Part shown: one piece after another, positions 61,267 through 64,000 of the stretch
Layout of the letters: each line of letters starts with the position of its first letter
How positions within the stretch are numbered: the first letter of the stretch is position 1
From: Acidobacteria bacterium UBA823
Lineage (GTDB): Bacteria; Acidobacteriota; Vicinamibacteria; Vicinamibacterales; UBA823
Reading direction: 5' to 3'
DNA: 64,000 nucleotides
Assembly (NCBI GenBank): GCA_002296225.1
Contig: DBHR01000015.1
Span: 52,505-116,504, forward strand
The notes under the pieces: model-generated
Seen by the model: only the letters and a program-made list of their open reading frames with translations
What the model was told of the DNA's origin: nothing
The model's database searches: none
Program-made: the position numbers and the translations under genes

Positions 61267-62013
61267 ATGATGTATCGATATCGCTCTGCCCCGAACATGT
61301 ACTCCTTCGGACCAGGAGGCATCTCGTCAGCCATCAAGGCGATCATCTGGGCCAACGTTGGGGTGTTCGTCCTGACAATGCTGGTCCCACACTTGGTTAT
61401 CTTCTTCGGCCTCACGCCTGCCGCCGTTTTTGAAAGCTTCCGCCTTTGGCAGCCCATCACTTACCTGTTCGTGCACGGTGACCTCTCCCACATCTTGTTC
61501 AACATGCTTGCGCTCTGGATGTTCGGCGTTGAACTAGAACGACTCTGGGGAACTGAGGCATTTCTCAAGTATTACTTCGTTACAGGGCTCGGCGCTGCGG
61601 CAACGACGCTGATCGTCTCCCTGTTGCCGATCGAGCTCGCCGACCGCACGTATTACGCGGTGACGATCGGCGCTTCCGGCGCGGTCTATGGTCTACTACT
61701 CGCATTTGCACTTTACTATCCTGATCGCCCCATCTACCTGTATTTCCTCTTCCCGATCCCAGCAAAATACTTCGTGATGATCATCGGTGCGATCGTCTTC
61801 ATGTCGTCGGTGAACGACACGGGCGGCGGCGTCGCTCATACGGCCCACCTGGGCGGACTCGTGGTCGGATACTTGTATCTGAAGGGCGGGACGAGCGGCC
61901 TCATCAGTGAAATCAAATACCACTACATCAAGTGGAAGATGAACCGGCTACGTGGTCGGTTCAGCGTCCATCCGGGCCAAAATCGGAACGACTGGGACGA
62001 TCGGGTTCACTGA
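61267..62013 (+). CDS. Rhomboid family intramembrane serine protease
   Basis: 248 residues from the ATG at 61267; the upstream frame runs through murJ in another frame and is rejected. Catalytic Ser137 lies in TIGASGAVYG and His194 in HTAHLGG; the helix-2 motif HGDLSHILFNM (His70, His75, Asn79) is also present. Six or so membrane helices are predicted. It cleaves other membrane proteins within the lipid bilayer; the substrate is unknown. The C-terminal tail is a basic region (YHYIKWKMNRLRGRF). Confidence 0.94.
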   Translation: MMYRYRSAPNMYSFGPGGISSAIKAIIWANVGVFVLTMLVPHLVIFFGLTPAAVFESFRLWQPITYLFVHGDLSHILFNMLALWMFGVELERLWGTEAFLKYYFVTGLGAAATTLIVSLLPIELADRTYYAVTIGASGAVYGLLLAFALYYPDRPIYLYFLFPIPAKYFVMIIGAIVFMSSVNDTGGGVAHTAHLGGLVVGYLYLKGGTSGLISEIKYHYIKWKMNRLRGRFSVHPGQNRNDWDDRVH

Positions 62014-62031
62014 CGCCGAGCTGTTGCGAGT

Positions 62032-62385
62032 TCAACGACTGCTATGGGACTCGTCCGCTAGCCAGTCCGCGCGAACCGGACTGAACAGATCGAGTTCCAG
62101 CGTGTCGGCCAGCGCCTCGGCCTGGTGCGACACACCCGATGGGATGTGAATGATTTCTCCCGCTCGAACGACCGACTCTTCCCCAGCCACCATCATCCGA
62201 AGACTGCCCTGCAGCACATACGTCAACTGCTCGCTTTCATGGGCATGCAACGGCACGAGAGCACCTTTCTTGAGGTACACCTGCGCGATCAACGCACGTG
62301 CGCCGGCGACAATCTTGCGTGACATCATCTCCGTTACTTTCTCCGGAGCCATGTCATCCCAGCGGTAAACTCTCGCACCGGTCAC
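62032..62385 (-). CDS. Cupin-domain protein, KdgF-like
   Basis: 117 residues starting at GTG (62385), which has AGGAG nine bases upstream. A single cupin barrel with metal ligands His47 and His49 (PLHAHESEQLTYVLQG), Gln53 at the usual glutamate position, and His87 (IPSGVSHQ). Gln in place of Glu is typical of the KdgF-type cupins that linearise pectin- and alginate-derived uronates, though other small cupins share it. No uronate genes are near, so the substrate is open. It is divergent from the E1 dehydrogenase gene. Confidence 0.85.
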   Translation of the reverse strand: MTGARVYRWDDMAPEKVTEMMSRKIVAGARALIAQVYLKKGALVPLHAHESEQLTYVLQGSLRMMVAGEESVVRAGEIIHIPSGVSHQAEALADTLELDLFSPVRADWLADESHSSR

Positions 62386-62457
62386 GGCGAGAATCTCCTA
62401 GTGTTCTTGACCATAACTGCCACATTTTAAGCTATTTACATGTGTTAATCTCAGGAT

Positions 62458-62484
62458 TTGACGAGCGGAATCGGGTGCTATAAT
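62458..62484 (+). promoter_or_regulatory. Predicted promoter of the fused E1 dehydrogenase gene
   Basis: TTGACG (62458-62463) and a perfect, extended -10 box TGCTATAAT (TATAAT at 62479-62484) are 15 bases apart, a slightly short spacer balanced by the TG extension. Transcription would start near 62491, leaving a leader of about 150 bases before the ATG at 62639. Confidence 0.6.
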
Positions 62485-62638
62485 GTCGCGGTTCAACTTG
62501 AGGATGGCCACGAACAGGGGGCATCGATAGACCGATGGCCCCTCGAACCGGACGGCCTCAGCAAGTCAACAGTCGATGAGCCTCAAAGAGCCAGTTCCAT
62601 CAAGGTCGACCGGTTCCACCACAACCACACGTCGACAC

Positions 62639-64000
62639 ATGGCCACAGAATTCACTCGAGAGCAGTTGCTCCATGCCTACCGCACCATGCGGCTGTCGAG
62701 ACGCTTGGACGACAAGGAAATCCAGCTCAAAAACCAAAGCATCGCGTACTTCCAGATCAGCGCCGCGGGCCATGAGGCAATCCAAGTCGCTGCCGGCCTC
62801 TCCCTCCGTGCCGGCTACGACTGGGTCTTTGCGTACTACCGCGACCGGGCGCTCTGTCTAACGCTCGGTGTTACGCCAACCGAAATGTTGCTGGGCAGCG
62901 TCGGGTCGTCAGACGACCCGTCGTCAGGCGGTCGGCAGATGCCTTCGCACTGGAGCGATCGTCGGCTTCACATCGTGTCGCCGTCGAGTGCGACCGGCAC
63001 GCAGTGCCTCCACGGAGTCGGGTGCGCCGAAGGCGGTGTGCTCAATCGGGCGATCGGCGCCCGCGATGGCCGAGAACCGTCAGCGCATGCCGACGAGGTC
63101 GTCCTGGTATCGTTAGGTGACGGTGCGACGAGCGAAGGTGAGTTCTGGGAAGCGCTCAACAGCGCCTGCACACAACGGCTACCCGTCGTCTTTCTAGTCC
63201 AAGACAACGGCTACGCGATTTCCGTGCCCGTCGACGTCCAGACGCCTGGTGGCAGCATCTCGAAACTGCTCGAGTCGTTCCCGGCACTGCGAATCGCTCG
63301 CGCCGACGGCACAGACCTACTAGATAGCTGGAAGGCGATGCAGGACGCCGTGGGTTACGTTCGGGCGCGCCGGGGGCCGGCGCTGGTGCATGCGCAGACA
63401 ATTCGTCCGTATTCGCATTCGCTGTCGGACGACGAACGCTCCTACAAGACTCGAGCCGAGCGCGAACTTGAGGCACGCCGAGACCCACTATTACGGCTGC
63501 GAGAGTTTTGCCTCAGCGACGGCACCGTGACCGACGCTGAACTGAAAACGCTTGATGCTGAAGTCGACGCTGAGATTGCCAACGCTGTGGACTGCGCAAC
63601 GAAGGCGCCGCCGCCGGTGCCGGAGACAGTTACGCGCTACGTGTACTCCCCGGATGTCGACCCTTGTTCTGAGGCCTTTGAAGTCATCTCGGAACCATCG
63701 GGTAAACCCAAGACGATGGTCGAAGCCATCAATCAGACGCTCAAAGACGAGATGACTCGGAATTCCCGGATCGTGGTGTTTGGACAGGACGTGGCTGACG
63801 CAAGCCACGCCGAATCACTGTCAGAGGTTCAGGGCAAAGGTGGAGTCTTCAAGGTTACCCACGGCCTGCAGCGAGCCTTCGGGGCCGAGCGTGTCTTCAA
63901 TTCTCCGGTGGCCGAAGCCAATATACTCGGCCGGGCTTTGGGCATGGCCATCCGGGGCCTGAAGCCCGTGGTGGAGATTCAGTTCTTCGACTACATCTGG
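62639..64000 (+). CDS. Fused E1 alpha-beta subunit of a 2-oxo acid dehydrogenase (cut by window edge)
   Basis: 454 codons are open from the ATG at 62639 to the right edge, so the C-terminus is missing. An in-frame ATG at 62576 would add 21 residues. Residues 1-about 340 are the E1 alpha part (AAGHEAIQVAAGL, FAYYRDRALCLTLG, and the thiamine diphosphate motif SLGDGATSEGEF with DN at 189-190). After a linker rich in Pro, the E1 beta part starts near 358 (KTMVEAINQTLKDEM, VVFGQDVAD, FNSPVAEANILGRALGMAI as FNSPVAEANILGRALG). It decarboxylates a branched-chain 2-oxo acid, pyruvate or similar; the fusion fits branched-chain enzymes of several Gram-negative phyla. Products could feed the propionyl-CoA carboxylase at 957-4663. 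Confidence 0.9.
   Translation, partial: MATEFTREQLLHAYRTMRLSRRLDDKEIQLKNQSIAYFQISAAGHEAIQVAAGLSLRAGYDWVFAYYRDRALCLTLGVTPTEMLLGSVGSSDDPSSGGRQMPSHWSDRRLHIVSPSSATGTQCLHGVGCAEGGVLNRAIGARDGREPSAHADEVVLVSLGDGATSEGEFWEALNSACTQRLPVVFLVQDNGYAISVPVDVQTPGGSISKLLESFPALRIARADGTDLLDSWKAMQDAVGYVRARRGPALVHAQTIRPYSHSLSDDERSYKTRAERELEARRDPLLRLREFCLSDGTVTDAELKTLDAEVDAEIANAVDCATKAPPPVPETVTRYVYSPDVDPCSEAFEVISEPSGKPKTMVEAINQTLKDEMTRNSRIVVFGQDVADASHAESLSEVQGKGGVFKVTHGLQRAFGAERVFNSPVAEANILGRALGMAIRGLKPVVEIQFFDYIW

Overview
The window is a compact, GC-rich stretch of a bacterial chromosome. It carries about 60 protein genes and shows no tRNA, rRNA, CRISPR array, insertion sequence or phage gene that I could recognise. 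LpxC, an AsmA/TamB-like protein, an outer-membrane barrel and many lipoproteins point to a two-membrane (LPS-bearing) bacterium. A separate biotin carboxylase/carrier/PccB set, a fused E1 alpha-beta dehydrogenase, a sigma/zinc-finger anti-sigma pair, a FolK-less household neighbourhood and many TPR proteins together resemble Acidobacteriota, perhaps Vicinamibacteria. That assignment is an inference from gene content and style and has not been tested by any search.

Layout. Bases 1-8683 (minus strand) form one long co-directional run: hslV, hslU, an LptM-like/FnIII lipoprotein, a transaldolase-type aldolase, pccB, accC, a biotin carrier and an AsmA/TamB-like protein cut by the window edge. Bases 9024-11075 hold an ECF sigma factor, its zinc-finger anti-sigma factor and a lipoprotein, preceded by a perfect palindrome. 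An ABC-F ATPase faces them and converges on topA-trmFO-xerC (13352-18524). Bases 18878-22933 (plus strand) carry a TPR protein and lipoprotein, then rplU-rpmA-obgE-nadD-rsfS. Bases 23001-30745 (minus strand) carry lpxC-lysA-tmk, uvrA, an IPT/NHL protein and an HNH nuclease.

Bases 30985-43377 mix a DapA-family aldolase with a diaminopentanoate-dehydrogenase-like enzyme, a membrane protein with nadE, transketolase, and a plus-strand run of DUF4149 protein, PlsB-like acyltransferase, FGE-sulfatase domain protein and CCA-type nucleotidyltransferase. These are followed by threonine dehydratase, a barrel protein and a membrane TPR protein. Bases 43496-46705 hold a three-domain acyl-activating/acyl-transfer fusion, infA (TTG start) and a small Cys-rich protein. 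Bases 46750-56514 (minus strand) are the most accessory part: a BRCT-MerR-TPR fusion, a phosphatidylcholine-synthase-like enzyme, two tandem DUF5107 proteins, and fdhD-yjbQ-triple-RidA. Bases 56631-64000 hold a DCC protein, a Tat-exported amidase, ogt, murJ, a rhomboid protease, a cupin and the start of a fused 2-oxo acid dehydrogenase E1.

The least ordinary observations are: a winged-helix-like domain inserted between the third and fourth cysteines of the first zinc ribbon of topoisomerase I; an exported protein made of three RidA domains that all keep the key Arg and Glu, next to yjbQ and fdhD; an Asn in place of the first catalytic Asp of the CCA-type nucleotidyltransferase; the BRCT-MerR-TPR fusion; and several genes whose -10-like boxes lie only 5-11 bases before the start codon, suggesting leaderless messages. 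I did not find a clearly self-contained new defence or mobile system.
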